From: Maea johnstoni
Taxonomy: Eukaryota; Annelida; Polychaeta; Spionida; Magelonidae
Length of the DNA stretch: 64,000 nucleotides
Direction of reading: 5' to 3'
Assembly (NCBI GenBank): GCA_963942565.1
Contig: OZ012694.1
Location: 34,857,748-34,921,747 of the forward strand
Position numbers and translations under genes: made by a program. Of the stretch, positions 1 through 19,831 are shown piece by piece. Below the pieces are notes generated by a model that was not told the origin of the DNA, searched no databases, and saw only the letters and a list, made by a program, of their open reading frames with translations. The stretch's first letter is position 1. Each line of letters opens with the position of its first letter.

Positions 1-818
1 TTTCATAAAGTAATAGACCTGAGCTGGAATTTGGATCTTGATTTCGTATGTAACTAGATCAAGTTGATTTTGTCTACTCTTTTTGGTTATTTTTGGGTTA
101 CATGTTAACTCTTCATGTATTATTCTTATGATATCACTCATATACTATATCATGTTAATCTAGTATTTTAATATGTTTATCACCTGTTGTGTATTATACT
201 TTTGATACGAGAGTTACAGCCAATAAAGATACATATGCACTGATTAGTTTTTTCTTAATGCAAATATGTTCTGAAAATATTCTGGCCATCCTGTGATTGC
301 CATAGTCAGGAGGGTTTTGGGGGCTCTAGGTATGAGTGGGGGAAGTTGGTTTACTACGATATATACATAGCATGCAACAGTATTGACTTCATTTTCAACG
401 ATCCAAATTAATTATACCTGCTGAAAAGAACAAGCATAACTCAAAAGCTTGAAATTGAAAATAAACAAACAAGGAGGAATTTGAACACTTTAATAACGAA
501 ATTGATACCTCACTCTCATGCTAAACCAAAACAAGATTGTCTTCAGAATGTTTTTCGTTATCACTTTCCAGTGGTTGCACTGGGAAATGTGTTGAACACC
601 TGAACTTCTCATAAGTTTCATTTGTATTTAAAATGACGCATAATTAAAGAAAATTTCTATATTGCCGTCTTGGTAAAAGATAAAAAAGGTTTTACTATGA
701 TGGGTAAGAATCGAATTAGGATATTTATTAGATATAAAGCAACATGCATTTTACTCGAACACTCTGACTTGGATGATAATCGTTTATCTCATATACCGGT
801 TGGTTTTGTCTGGTCCGT
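1..818. other. No gene seen
   Basis: AT-rich sequence without a supported exon. A retroposon-like 3' end (acagccaataaagatacata) lies at 216-235, the first of several in the window. Confidence 0.4.
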
Positions 819-1028
819 TTAACCCTTCCAATGCTGAGGCTATTTCGTTCAAAGCACAAAGATGCAAATATCTGCGAAAACCATCTAAACCCTGTAATGT
901 TGGTATTTGTTGGATAGCTCTCGCGGGGTTCTTTCAGATGAGTACCCAATTGCCAGGGTTTCAGTCATTTCCAGCTTTTTGCGGCGTTTTATATTGCCAA
1001 AATTAGTTACCAGCAGCATAAGGGTTAA
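819..1028 (+). mobile_element. TTAACCCTT-ended MITE, copy 1
   Basis: Ends TTAACCCTTCCAATGCTG and CAGCAGCATAAGGGTTAA. It is about 210 bp, noncoding, and aligns along its length with copies at 2051, 7945, 19615, 23553 and (inverted) 48090. TTAA at each end may be the target duplication. Confidence 0.7.
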
Positions 1029-1235
1029 TACTTGTATGATTACAAGCAGATTTGCGAAGTCTTCAGAAATAAATCGCTTTCATTTAACGCTCATATTCTT
1101 ACCATTCCGCAAATCAAATGAGTGAAATGAGCATATGTGCAAAGTCAACTTTATTAAACCTGTAGTATATTTCACTTCCAACTTGACAATTGTGTTCTCA
1201 GGCATTGTTCTAATGGTCCTGTTCCCTTTTGTATA

Positions 1236-1490
1236 GTACACGTACAGTGCCAACATTTGATTCCTGTACTTAATGCATGCTCAGCCTGGGCATAATGCAC
1301 GACTGCACACCCGATTACCACCGAGTATCTATGGCATGGATGCATCAATAACATCACAACTGAACGTGACTTTGATTCAAAAGCTACGTTGGTAATTGCT
1401 ATGCTTGGCTTATTTTTTTGACATGTTATACATGGGTGTTTATGAAACCAGGCACTGACAGACGTCCGGTCGAATGGTGCAGGAATTTAA
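1236..1490 (+). mobile_element. TACAGTG-ended MITE, copy 1
   Basis: Starts TACAGTGCCAACATTTGATT. It shares long stretches (cataatgcacgactgcacac; gacagacgtccggtcga) with copies at 4402, 7497 and 46709. Its ends are imperfect inverted repeats (TACAGTG...CACTGTA in the best copy), fitting a Tc1/mariner-type TA insertion. Confidence 0.6.
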
Positions 1491-2050
1491 TGTCTGTAAC
1501 AGTATTTTACCAGTGCAATCTAGAATGTCTTTCAGACAAACACAAAACTACAATTAGATACTAGTAACCCCAAAATGTATCCTTCTATTATTTTAGCAAG
1601 ATGAATGTGCTCTTTCGATCATATATTTCTTAGTTAATACTACACAGCAATATGACAATTGGGGCGGACCATTTCATATTATGGGGGACTATCCTTTTTT
1701 GACTTGGTTAGAATTTATTCTTTTACCTCAGGCAGTCCAGAACTTTTCCCCTCAGAAATGCTCAATTTTTGGAGCCATAATATTTTGTTCTTACCTTTCA
1801 GGGCCAGAATATTTTTCTCCTTAAAAAGTATATCAACTGGACCTTCCCTCACATGAAGTCATTTAGTCTGCCTCTGTTGTGAGAGGTACATGTACATGTA
1901 TACACTGCTTTCAGTAAAGACGTGCCGTCTATAGATCGAAATGATTTCGCATTCTTCATTATAATTTTCACCTGTAAGACACCCTCTACAAAGTATCAAC
2001 ATATATGTACATATAGCCATGCACCAACACTATAATATTTGAAAATATCC

Positions 2051-2235
2051 TTAACCCTTCCAATGCAACGGCTACATTTGTCCAAAGCACAAAGATGCAA
2101 AGATTTTTGAAAACCATCTAAACCTTGTCATGTTGGTATTCATTAGAGTAACCTTTGCCACAGTTTCAGTCATTTTTCAGTTTTTTTGCATCATTTGGTA
2201 TTGGCCAAATTAGCCTCCAGTAGCGTAAGGGTTAA
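2051..2235 (+). mobile_element. TTAACCCTT-ended MITE, copy 2
   Basis: Starts TTAACCCTTCCAATGCAACG and ends CGTAAGGGTTAA. Its middle is shorter than in copy 1 (the TAGCTCTCGC...AGATGAGTACC part is missing). It lies just 3' of the IL-17-like gene. Confidence 0.65.
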
Positions 2236-2432
2236 ATACAAATCGACGCCATATCGCCGCTCGCGACTTGGTGACCTACATTTGCTGACGCCAATGACCT
2301 GGTGACCTACATTCATGGTTTGTTTACCACGCTCATACGAGTAAACAAGAACTTTGCTTGGTAGCCATCACAAGCTTGTAAATAAACACGCAAAAGGTGA
2401 AATTCCATGTGAACTTTGTCCGTTTCAGCGGC

Positions 2433-8243
<5,811 letters not shown>

Positions 8244-9520
8244 CTGAAAATGCAAAGAACAATGTCAATAGTGTTTCAAAAAGTCACCAATCATATTCTC
8301 CCAATCTACATGATTGAACCAAATCAATATTAATTGAGCGCAATGAGGAACCGATAGAATTAAAACAAAAGGAGCACAGTGACGAATTCGGGTGCAATAA
8401 CATTTTCTAACATTCCAATCCGAAGCTATCCCTGATTTTGTTATCATTTTTTTCTAAATACTTATGAGAGCAAAGGAGCCACCATTTGCAGTTGTGCAAC
8501 TTATAAAGGTTCCTATGAATTTTCTCAATATTTCAATTAAAGTACACAAAGGGAAGCTGAAAAAGCATAAATATCAAGTTGGGTTTGCTGCACAAAAGAT
8601 GTCATAATAAACGTGGGATGTGTTTCAAAAATATTTTTTTCATTATTTCACTTCATATTTATTTCACCTTTATGTAAATCATTTTACAAGAACCTATAAC
8701 ACAGATATTACAATTCCTTATCTTACAGTTAGGTAGATAGACAAATATTGTTAGATTGGTCGTTGTAAAATTTACATACCATAACTCAAATAGAAAACTG
8801 GAAATTTGCATGGAGATTCCTATTTCCAAGTTTATCTCAAAAATTGAGAACTAGTACCACCCCTCCACTTTTCTATATTTTCGGAGTTTCCATTTGCATC
8901 ATGAAAACACATTTTTTTAAATAGGACCTGTTTCAATTTGATATTTCCAAGATTGGCATGAAAAGAAATATAAGCGAAGAAAAAGATCTGTTTTCAAATA
9001 TCCAAATTTCTTATGGAAGCTATGAAAAGGGCCACTAACCTTGTAAGACTTACTGATTACACTCACTTAACAAAATTAGTTACATTTTTTCTAGCCTGCT
9101 TATCAAGGATCCACCGTAATACATTTTCGTTTCCCCTGATGCACATTGTTTTCAATTCATTACAATTTTCTCATATTGCTGTCAAATGGTAATTTCTGTA
9201 TATATTTGGTAGTCAGATAACTTTGTGATACCTGCCTATAAAACCTGCGTTGCTTGACATATGATGTTTTTGTTTATGCATCTTTATTGACTGAACTAAA
9301 TCATTAAAAGCCATAAATTCACTAGCTTAGAGAGTACCTATTTAGATCAAAGCCATACTCAGAGCCCCCATCATAGCAAAGTCAGAGCTGACAGTGAGGC
9401 CTTTAAAGAGCATGTACTTGAACAATTATTCTATAGCTTCTCTTATCCTAAAACATATATTACATTCCATGTAGCATAAGTGTCTAATGATGAAATCAAT
9501 CTTACTGTTTCTATTTGCTT

Positions 9521-9856
9521 AAGGCTGTGATGCTGGTGACACACTCAAAATAAGACATCTCCAAGTTTAGCACTCGTGACACTTTCTAACAATGGTTATC
9601 TAATCCCTGAAGTCTTCGTGTTTCAACTATAAGTTTTGCTTAACTTAGCTGCTTGAGCTGACTTGAATAGGAGCACAGTTTCTAATTTGCAACGTTTTAT
9701 CTCAAATGAGATTTTCTTGATCAATAAAGGGTACATTTGATTTGTAAATATAATGGAAGTTTGCTATATGTATACTTGGTTAGGGCAACTTGTTAGAAAT
9801 TTTGGAGTTCCTGCAAGATAGTGCCTTACAGCACACAACTTTTGTGGAAATTTTAA
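9521..9856 (+). repeat. ~330-bp dispersed repeat, copy A
   Basis: AAGGCTGTGATGCTGGTGAC through TTTTCTTGATCAATAAAG to GGAGTTCCTGCAAGA matches 37504-37836 in the same orientation with moderate divergence. Noncoding; no terminal inverted repeat found. Confidence 0.65.
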
Positions 9857-10443
9857 CACATGGTCTCTAACTCTGCGCGGAAATCGTCAGTCGTTCATAA
9901 TATATCTGATTACAAGGCAAAGGAAGTAGGCTTTAACATATGTAAATGTCCCAAAATAACCCTATGTTCAGAAATTAACCCCACCTTAAACAGAACAAAA
10001 CTTTAGTGATCTTATCTAGGACTAATATTGCGTCATACTGTTATGAATATGGAATAATTTCTAATTCCATTTTTCACAAGCGAATTTATCTATAGCTCGT
10101 ATAAGAATACAACCAACAACTACACTGGATTCATGAATGTAGATATTTTGAATATCTTGAGATTATTCACGCAATTGGGCACCAGAATGCCTGACTACAT
10201 TGTACTTTTCTCTTCATCTTTATTTCATTTCATTGCATCTTCCGGACACATGTATAGTCACCAAAACGATATGTTGATTAGAACCCATCAAAAAACTAAG
10301 TATGCTTGTATAGATTTAGCAATTTATGTAAATATAAAATTTAAAACTACAATTACGTTTTTGTAAATATAGATACCAAGGTGAATGCATTGGTTTTATT
10401 CCAACCGTAAATAGATTTACTCATTGCCATTGTGTAACTGTAC

Positions 10444-11323
10444 TTAAGGTGATGGGTACCATTGCAAGCCAGTTAAAAGCCCTGTCCCAAAACACACCTC
10501 AAAGCAGCATAATCCTATAACTAGATGTATCGCCAGGTTCCTGAGTGTTATCAGGTAGAGAATATCATCGCCACCTGTCATTATTCAATCCATATTCTGT
10601 TTTATTTCAATATTTACAACTTTTTTTCAAATGACATATTCTCATTAATTACGCAGGTGATGGTTACTACAGGTTCAGAGTTACTTTAGGGATATCATTG
10701 ACTATGCCCAATAAAAAGTATTTTTTTGATTTTTTACCCCTGAAGATTTTTACAGACCATAACGTTGAAAATTTTAGTTAGAAATCTCCACACCAACTTC
10801 ACTTGGTGACCTCACGTACTCATAGCTAGCACCTATTTATAGCATCCTGACCACAACCCATTGTCTTGAGATCGTCGATGTGTATCTTTGTGCAACTCTC
10901 TTTTGTTTCGAGTGCTCAGGAGTGATCAGCGAGATATATCCATTACTATCAAAGGGGTTCCCATGCCTCCACACACGAGATTTCTCACTAGAATTTTCAA
11001 TGTTATGGCCTGTAAAAATCTACAGGGGTAAAAAAATCAAAAAAATACTTTTTATTGGGCATAGTCAATGATATCCCTAAAGTAACTCTGAACCTGCAGT
11101 AACCATCACCTGCGTAATTAATGAGAATATGTCATTTGAAAAAAAAGTTGTAAATTTTGAAATAAAACAGAATATGGATTGAATAATGACAGGTGGCGAT
11201 GATATTCTCTACCTGATAACACTCAGGAACCTGGAGATACACCTAGTTGTAGGATTATGCTGCTTTGAGGTGTGTTTTGGGACAGGGCTTTTAACTGGCT
11301 TGCAATGGTACCCATCACCTTAA
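10444..11323. mobile_element. Foldback DNA element flanked by TTAA
   Basis: Left arm 10448 to about 10795 and right arm about 10970-11319 are near-identical reverse complements, with ends GGTGATGGGTACCATTGCAA and TTGCAATGGTACCCATCACC. A ~170-bp unpaired centre lies between. TTAA at 10444-10447 and 11320-11323 fits the TTAA target duplication of piggyBac or Kolobok-type elements. It encodes nothing and lies in the likely leader intron of the IL-17-like gene. Confidence 0.75.
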
Positions 11324-11373
11324 ACCTCCCAACAAAAAACATGAAGAAAAATCTAGCTTATCTATGAAAGGGG

Positions 11374-11708
11374 CGTGTACGAAGCTGGATTTGTTATAAA
11401 TGTCTTGTTCAAACCTATATACTCTGACTAGAACTTAAAAAATAATAATAATAAAAACAACAAAAACATTTGCATAATATTATACTGGTGAGGTCATTGT
11501 GTATACTTAAAAAAAAATACCCGGACTGTCTTAAGACGTGTGCACAGCTGGATTTGTAATAAATGTCTTGTTCAAACCTATATACTCTCACAAAAACTTG
11601 AAAATAATAATAATAATAAAAACAACAAAAACATTTGTATAATATTATACTGGTGAGGTCATTGTGTGTACTTGAGAAAAACTACTCTGGGTGTCTACAA
11701 ACGTGTGC
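11374..11708 (+). repeat. Two tandem copies of a ~165-bp unit
   Basis: GTACGAAGCTGGATTTGTTA (11378) recurs at 11541 as GTGCACAGCTGGATTTGTAA. Both units then share gtcttgttcaaacctatata, an AAT/AAC run and actggtgaggtcattgtgt. A third start (gtgtgcacagc) follows at 11701. It ends about 40 bp from the proposed leader-exon donor. Confidence 0.65.
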
Positions 11709-11752
11709 ACAGCATTTTATGTGACCTGAGAAAATGGAAAAATTGAACTTAC

Positions 11753-11860
11753 GGTATAGAAGGAAACACTACCTATGAGCGACGGTGGTTGAATTGAATA
11801 CTCCTTATAATCCAATAGTTCCTGTTATGCCTAACAAATGTATTATATACAACTAATTAT
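11753..11860 (-). promoter_or_regulatory. Candidate promoter and 5' leader exon for the IL-17-like gene
   Basis: On the minus strand a TATA-like box (GTATATAATAC, 11841-11851) is followed about 90 nt downstream by a donor, TATACC|GTAAGT, whose exon would end at 11753. A TATA start site would fall near 11815-11820 and give a leader of about 65 nt joined to the acceptor at 8244. A GGAATATCC stretch at 11879-11887, just upstream, resembles an NF-kB half-site. No ATG occurs in the proposed leader. This is positional inference; other leader exons are possible. Confidence 0.35.
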
Positions 11861-12746
11861 CTACGCAACGTCTAGAGGATATTCCGACTTCCTCACGTTC
11901 TCCACGTTCCCCTGACCGAGTGCACTGCCTTTATTGGCCATACTCTACTTTGGTTCAGGACAAATGCGGGGGAGTCCTATAATATATGCAGTAACTGTAG
12001 AATTAGCGCTCGCTTGACAAATTTGCACGCACTCATTACTTTATTTACAAGGCTGTGCAATCGGCACATTTATGCGATAACATTTGGATTTATTGCAACT
12101 CCTAGTGTCATTCTCAATGAATGACGACTTAGATACACCAGTCTAAGAGCAACTCAACCTTCACAACTTCAGTGCAGAACGAGGAATGGGATAAATTGAT
12201 CACTTTAAACTATATTGCTACTTAGAAATAGGTTAACCCATTAATGCTTATTCGCCCCAAATTAGCCACAATATGTCATAAATGTGACGAAAAACAAAAT
12301 ACCAAATTCCAAACTCACCAGACTTAATAATATATGTTCAACCAAAACATGTGGAAATATCAAGCAGCCTCCTTCCGACACCTTACCTCAAAAAGAATTT
12401 CATAAACAAACATTTTTTTCTCACTTACTTAAATGAAAAAGAATTTTTGATATTTAAATATGCCAACTGTAATGACATATGAATCAATAAGTGGTTGTCA
12501 AATGGCAAAATGGCGTTCGCAAAGGTCATATTACATCGTCAAATATTGTTATATTGTTACAGAAGAAAATCACACACAAAAAGGAAGTAGATTAAATTAA
12601 GGTCTCATTAATCAACAACTACATGTAATAAGAAATCGAATCTGAATGAACACAGTTAGCATATGACTGACTCAGAACTTGGACACCGATTTTAACTTAC
12701 AAAAATTACCAGTAATGCCTTAGATTCCGGACTTTCCTTTGAATAG

Positions 12747-12947
12747 CTATACCCTATTCCCATATTTACTACTAGCAATTGGCTTGCTGGGGATGGGGTG
12801 GTAGGGGTCTTCCTTGACCAGTGTGTATAAACACGAGGCAGAGCTGTGATCAGTACTTGATGCATCGTTAAATACTCTCCCCGTACAATCCAGTGACGGT
12901 GACTCGGAGGCCTGGTTGCTAGCCTCGTCTTGAAACGTCATTATCAA
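12747..12947 (-). CDS. Small hypothetical ORF (66 aa)
   Basis: It reads MIMTFQDEASNQASESPSLD, then CLYTLVKEDPYHPIPSKPIA to a TAG. Codon content is balanced and no repeat overlaps it. It lies about 1 kb upstream of the proposed IL-17 promoter on the same strand. Function unknown. Confidence 0.2.
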   Translation of the reverse strand: MIMTFQDEASNQASESPSLDCTGRVFNDASSTDHSSASCLYTLVKEDPYHPIPSKPIASSKYGNRV

Positions 12948-14895
<1,948 letters not shown>

Positions 14896-15780
14896 CTGCA
14901 CAACGTTGCACGTTCCACACTGTAATCGTGCAGATCCACTAAGCTATTAGGACGAACGTACCCATTTTCACTCCCACGACCATTACGTACATGGTTTGTG
15001 GGTGGTTATTTGTATTCTTGTCTCTTATCCGATGATTGACATAAGAGCAAACCATTTGTCCTATATCCTCCCTAATTGCGCCAGGATTGATACAAGTAGA
15101 GTAGAATTTGCCAAATTGGACACTTACACACATCGAACACGTGTATATATCATTCTCCTAGGTGTTCAATGTACACAAGTTTCGTGAACATCTTTTGTTC
15201 TTTGATAAATGTTTACTTTATGTTGTTTAATGTGACAAGATCGCATACAGAGATCTCTTTAAAGCAATAAGACAGAAGGTCTGCAACTGCTCAAGTGAAC
15301 CTAAAGTAAATATATACTGAAAATTCCATGCATAAATATGCATAGAAGTGACCCTAAAAGCATCCTGTTCAGTTGAGCATATTACCCAATATGCATCCAT
15401 CTGCTAAAACGCATGCACATGCTATATTCATAGAAGGAAAGCAATTTTAGAGAGTTTTAAAGTAATTTTAGTTCTTTGCTGTTATGTGGTGTTTCCTGTC
15501 ATTTTTCATAATAGTTTATTCAGTTTGACCAGGCCATGCAATTATGCATTTTTTCTATTGGCGTTTTTTTTAGTTAGGTGTTTGGGTTGTGTACCTGTTC
15601 TTTTCATTGTCACTAGATGCACTCAGTTTGTATTTTACTTCGACTAGATTCATGGATTGGGACTGGAAGCTGCTCATTGCTATTTGTCTACTCATTAGTA
15701 TTAACATTTCTGTCGTTGGCATACTGGAAAACATGATTAGTAGATAGCTATCTTGCAAATAAAGGATTACTAGTTAAGTA

Positions 15781-16450
15781 TGGAAACATCAAACGTTAGA
15801 GGAACAATGGATTAGCTTAAAAGAAAGGATGGTATAGCTATACTTAAAGAACATCATTCCAGTATAGCTTGTTTACAAGAGATGTACCTAATTGCTTCTG
15901 ATCAAGATTTAAAAAATAATGGAAAGTTATAATCATAATAAATGATACGAATAAAACATCAGGCAGGTAATTTTGAATATATATATACTAAAAGGAAAGG
16001 ATGGCAGATATAGAATTAAAGATATTGGAGTAAATAGTATATGTTACTAAATTTAACTCTTAGCTATGCCCCAAATGAAGATAATCCTAATTTTATATTT
16101 CCTTCTATTATTCAATATTTAGATAAGTAAATAACTCCAAATTAAATAATAACTGATTACTTTAATTTGGTTTTAGAATATGACTTAGATACCTTTAAGT
16201 ACATACTGAAAGTGTTTCCTGGTGCAACAAAAACAGTTAAAATTATTTTAAAACTTTTATTTACTTACATCTTACCCCCAAAATTAAAAAGAAATATACA
16301 TGGTATAAGAAAGCTCCGATACCCTTAAGTACATACTGAAAGAGTATCCTGATGCAACAAAAACAGTTAAAAATTATTTAAAAACTTTTATTTACTTACA
16401 TCTTACCCCCAAAATTAAAAAGAAATATACACGGTATAAGAAAGCTCCGA
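15781..16450 (+). mobile_element. L1/Tx1-like LINE relic, endonuclease region
   Basis: Broken frames retain the APE-type endonuclease landmarks in order: SNVRGTMD*LKRKDGIAILK then IACLQEMYL (15790-15890), KGKDGRYRIKDIGVN (about 15990), APNEDNPNFIFPSIIQYLD (about 16070) and a degraded IITDYFNLVLEYDLD, the GDFN site. Stops and frame shifts are frequent, so it is dead. The downstream part is duplicated in tandem (16190-16450). Confidence 0.65.
16190..16450 (+). repeat. Tandem duplication (2 x ~130 bp) inside the LINE relic
   Basis: CTTTAAGTACATACTGAAAG to GGTATAAGAAAGCTCCGATA is followed at once by a ~95% identical second copy starting near 16320. Confidence 0.8.
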
Positions 16451-17400
16451 TAAAAGCAGAGAGATAAAATAGTTTTGCCATCTCACTAGATATTTTGTCA
16501 ACCCTCTCCGAAAAAAAAAATAATAATAATCAAAGTATAGGTCAAATGATTGTCCAGTTAGATTGGAATCTGACTTATTCATGACAAAATTGGACAAAGG
16601 TGTACACTCATCTCAAACACATTCCATGAGTGGTAAAAGCAAGGAGAATATACTTAATAGGTTTTATCAACTTGTTTAGTCCAGCATAAAGATTCATCAA
16701 TTGTAACCCAAAGAACCTTTTCACTTTGTGAATTTTCTAAATAATCATTATCAATTTTGATTTTAAGGGTACTTTATAAATTCATTCTTTTCTGTCTTGT
16801 GCACAGAAGCATAGATTTTGTTTTAGTTTTGTTGATAAACATTTTGTTTCGTGTGCACAATATACTTAATATCATGCTTCTACTTATAATATAAAGTGAT
16901 CATATGCCACGTCACCCAATGTATGTATATATTGATGTATGTAAGCATGTATGTATTTATTTTTGTTCAGATCTTGTTCATGTGGGACATGTGTAACACT
17001 TGTATTTCCTCAAGGGGGAGGCTAGTGTGTACACTGTATAGTTCCTCTTGATAGTGTCAGACTTAGACCAACAGCTCGACCAATGGATACTGATTTCTCT
17101 TGTATATATGTTAAATTCCTCTTTTTGAGCCCACCCTAATTATGTAACCTTCGCCTCAATGTCATGTGGGGGCTCTCTTCATATTTTCTTTTCTTGTATT
17201 CAATATTTGATAGAGCTATGTTTTGCTCATATTATACTCTGTATGTTATTTATTATTTGTGATGGAAATTGCAGTCAATATATATAAACATACATAAATA
17301 TATTCTATGTTTGTGTGATTCAAAATAGAAATGCTGCTGCACTTGTGCATTAATCAAATAAAAAAAGTATGCATTTATGTATTCGTGTATGTTACAGCAT
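16451..17400. other. No gene seen
   Basis: AT-rich. A retroposon-like 3' end (ttgcagtcaatatatataaa) lies near 17270, followed by a C-run at 17406-17426. Confidence 0.4.
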
Positions 17401-17505
17401 GTAATCCCCCCCCCCCCCCCCCCCCTCAGCAATCCGTATCAGTCGACTAACCCTCGAGGGATGACCTGCCTTCAGGTGGATATCAGGCCGGACAAAGCTT
17501 TCTAA

Positions 17506-18170
17506 TTAAGCTGCTCTCACACTGAGCACGAAGCCAACCAGACTGTACGCGAAGTGGCTAAACTCCACTTCTTGTTCACTTCGCGGACAATATGTAAATT
17601 TAGAAGGTAATCAACCATACCATACGAAGTCAACACGTACACAACACGCATATGTACGAAGGAAGCCAGTAGATAACACAGAGTCTATGAGAAGTGTACA
17701 TGATCTCTGCAGAAGCTTACAAGAAGGCAAAAACACCAACACGACTAAACACGAAGACAATGAGATGGTAATATGAACTTAATGTGTTGTCTTCGCGCTA
17801 CTACGGGTTGTCTTCGCGGTCACTTCCTGGTCAATCGTGTTGGAAATTTGATGAAGAAGTCAACACGAAGTGAACCAGTAGAACGCGAAGTGAACCAGTA
17901 GAACGCGAAGTGAACCAGTAGAACGCGAAGTCAACCAGTAGTGTATACGTAGTGGACAAGAATGTATGTAGGTCAATCTTCGTGTTGAAATTTTTGGAAT
18001 GTTCAAAAATTTCCGCGGCGGCCACGAAGTGACCACGTAGTATGGCGAAGTGGACACGCTTAAGTACGAAGACAACCAGAAGCTCCGCGAAGTTAACCAG
18101 TAGTGGAATTTGCATACTTCGCGTACAGTCTGGTTGGCTTCGTGCTCAGTGTGAGAGCAGCTTTACAGAG
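17506..18170. mobile_element. TTA-flanked foldback element built of CGAAG motifs
   Basis: Terminal inverted repeats AGCTGCTCTCACACTGAGCA (starting 17509) and TGCTCAGTGTGAGAGCAGCT (ending about 18163) extend about 47 bp inward to GTACGCGAAG. Flanking TTA on both sides fits the 3-bp TWA duplication of PIF/Harbinger MITEs. The interior is packed with CGAAG/CTTCG words, including a 20-bp tandem array at about 17866-17940. Noncoding. Confidence 0.7.
17866..17940 (+). repeat. 20-bp tandem repeat (about 3.5 units)
   Basis: The unit GCGAAGTGAACCAGTAGAAC is repeated almost perfectly inside the foldback element. Confidence 0.85.
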
Positions 18171-19394
18171 TATTAATAGTATCATGAACGTGTGTATTCA
18201 TGAATGAGTGCACGAAGGAAAAAAGAGATGTCACCAAAGTCAGGGAACTAGCCGAATATGTATGGGTACATGCGTTCAGGTATAACAGGCGATCAAAGGT
18301 TAATAAATTGGGAGAGATTCTGGAAATTGAAAGTTTTGACCAACATTTAAGCAAGTTAGTTTTAATTCTGTAAAAGCAGTTCTAGTTACATAGAAGGAAC
18401 AGAGAAGTGTAGATTCCCTTTTGAAAAATCTAGAGCATCAGTGTCAGGTACATGTACATATATTTCAAAGCGTATATCTAGTCCGATCTTTGGTCCAATT
18501 ATGGCCACCACCATCATCAGATAAACACGGAGTTCACAGTTCTAGTGCTCTACTTATTAAAGTCATAAGCATGTATATCCTTCTTGCTGTTGAAATAATG
18601 TCGTAAAGTATTGATCATATAAATACTATGGTAACTGCAAAATAATAAACAAAGTTTTGCAAACATTTACAACCTGATTTTCAAACGTGTCTTGATGAAC
18701 TGACTGATCTGGCTCCATCTCTTGTTTACTTCATGGACGTTCATACTCCCAACTATTTGCAATGGAATTTGCATTAAACAACTTAGGAGATTTTGAGATG
18801 TTTTAGACAACTACAGGTACAGTAGGTAGAGCTGCCAACCTAAGGGAAAGGCTTGTTAAGGCGATCAAGGAGCTAGATGTGTAATTAGAATAATTACTGA
18901 TGTAAAACCTCGATCGACGTTTGATTTGCATCATTTCGGCTACCTTACTGCTAATGACTTAGCTAGTTGCACCAACAGCCAGTTTAGAGGCTATAAACAG
19001 GCTAAAATGGCCGCCCCCAGTGCCTCTATTTTGTGTCTGTTAGGAGGTCTTTAAACAGCAATATACATGAAGGTTGGCACTGGTGGGAACTTGGGTTTAA
19101 GTAGAGAATACCTTAAGAAACTATTTGGGCCTCTGTTTTATCCATGGTGGAATTGTCCTGTAATAGAGAAAATGGGCACCACAGTCAAATGGGCACCAAA
19201 GTGAAAAAACTTTTCACCTTGCATTGTGAATATATGTAGATATAGATTGCCTCTTTGAATGAAGACATTGTAATTTCGTGTATTGCTAGCACTTTTGCAA
19301 TGCAGAAACTAAAGGGCGAAAGAAAGCCATTCATGGTGAAAGGAACCAGATTGCCAGGAGAATCTACTGCCTTACCTTAAACCACTAAGATATA
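18171..19394. other. No gene seen
   Basis: No supported exon or recognised repeat. Confidence 0.35.
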
Positions 19395-19500
19395 AACACC
19401 TGTAGCGTACGCCTCGACTCCAGCCAGATTCAAACCCGCCAATGCTAACACGCAGCGAACAGTCAGTAACAATGCCCTAGACCAATTCACTATTGGGGTA
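19395..19500 (-). mobile_element. tRNA-derived SINE fragment
   Basis: The minus strand carries an A-box-like TGGTCTAGGGCA (19484-19473) and a B box GGGTTTGAATC (19437-19427) at tRNA-like spacing. Confidence 0.55.
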
Positions 19501-19614
19501 TGCCCCTTCTCTTCCAGTAGAATACTCCGAAGAAAATTTCTATTTACATCAAACTTTGAAAACATGTTGTTTCACTTAGCTAGAAGCATAATGAAGAAGA
19601 TCTCTAACACGGCT

Positions 19615-19831
19615 TTAACCCTTCCAATGCTGAGACTAATTTCGTCCAAAGAACGCAAAGATTTTTGAAAACCATTTAAACTGTCATGCTGGTATTCATT
19701 GGATAGCTCGCGCCGAGTACTTTCAGATGAGTACCCATGTGTGTGCCAGGGTTTCAGTTATTATTTATTTTCATGTGTTCTGCATCATTTTGAAATTGAT
19801 CAAATCAGTCACCAGCCGCATAGAGGGTTAA
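19615..19831 (+). mobile_element. TTAACCCTT-ended MITE, copy 4
   Basis: Starts TTAACCCTTCCAATGCTGAG and ends GCATAGAGGGTTAA; full-length but diverged. Confidence 0.7.

Noticed and set aside
17866-17940. CRISPR-like direct repeats
   Set aside because: Units are contiguous without spacers, in a eukaryotic foldback element.
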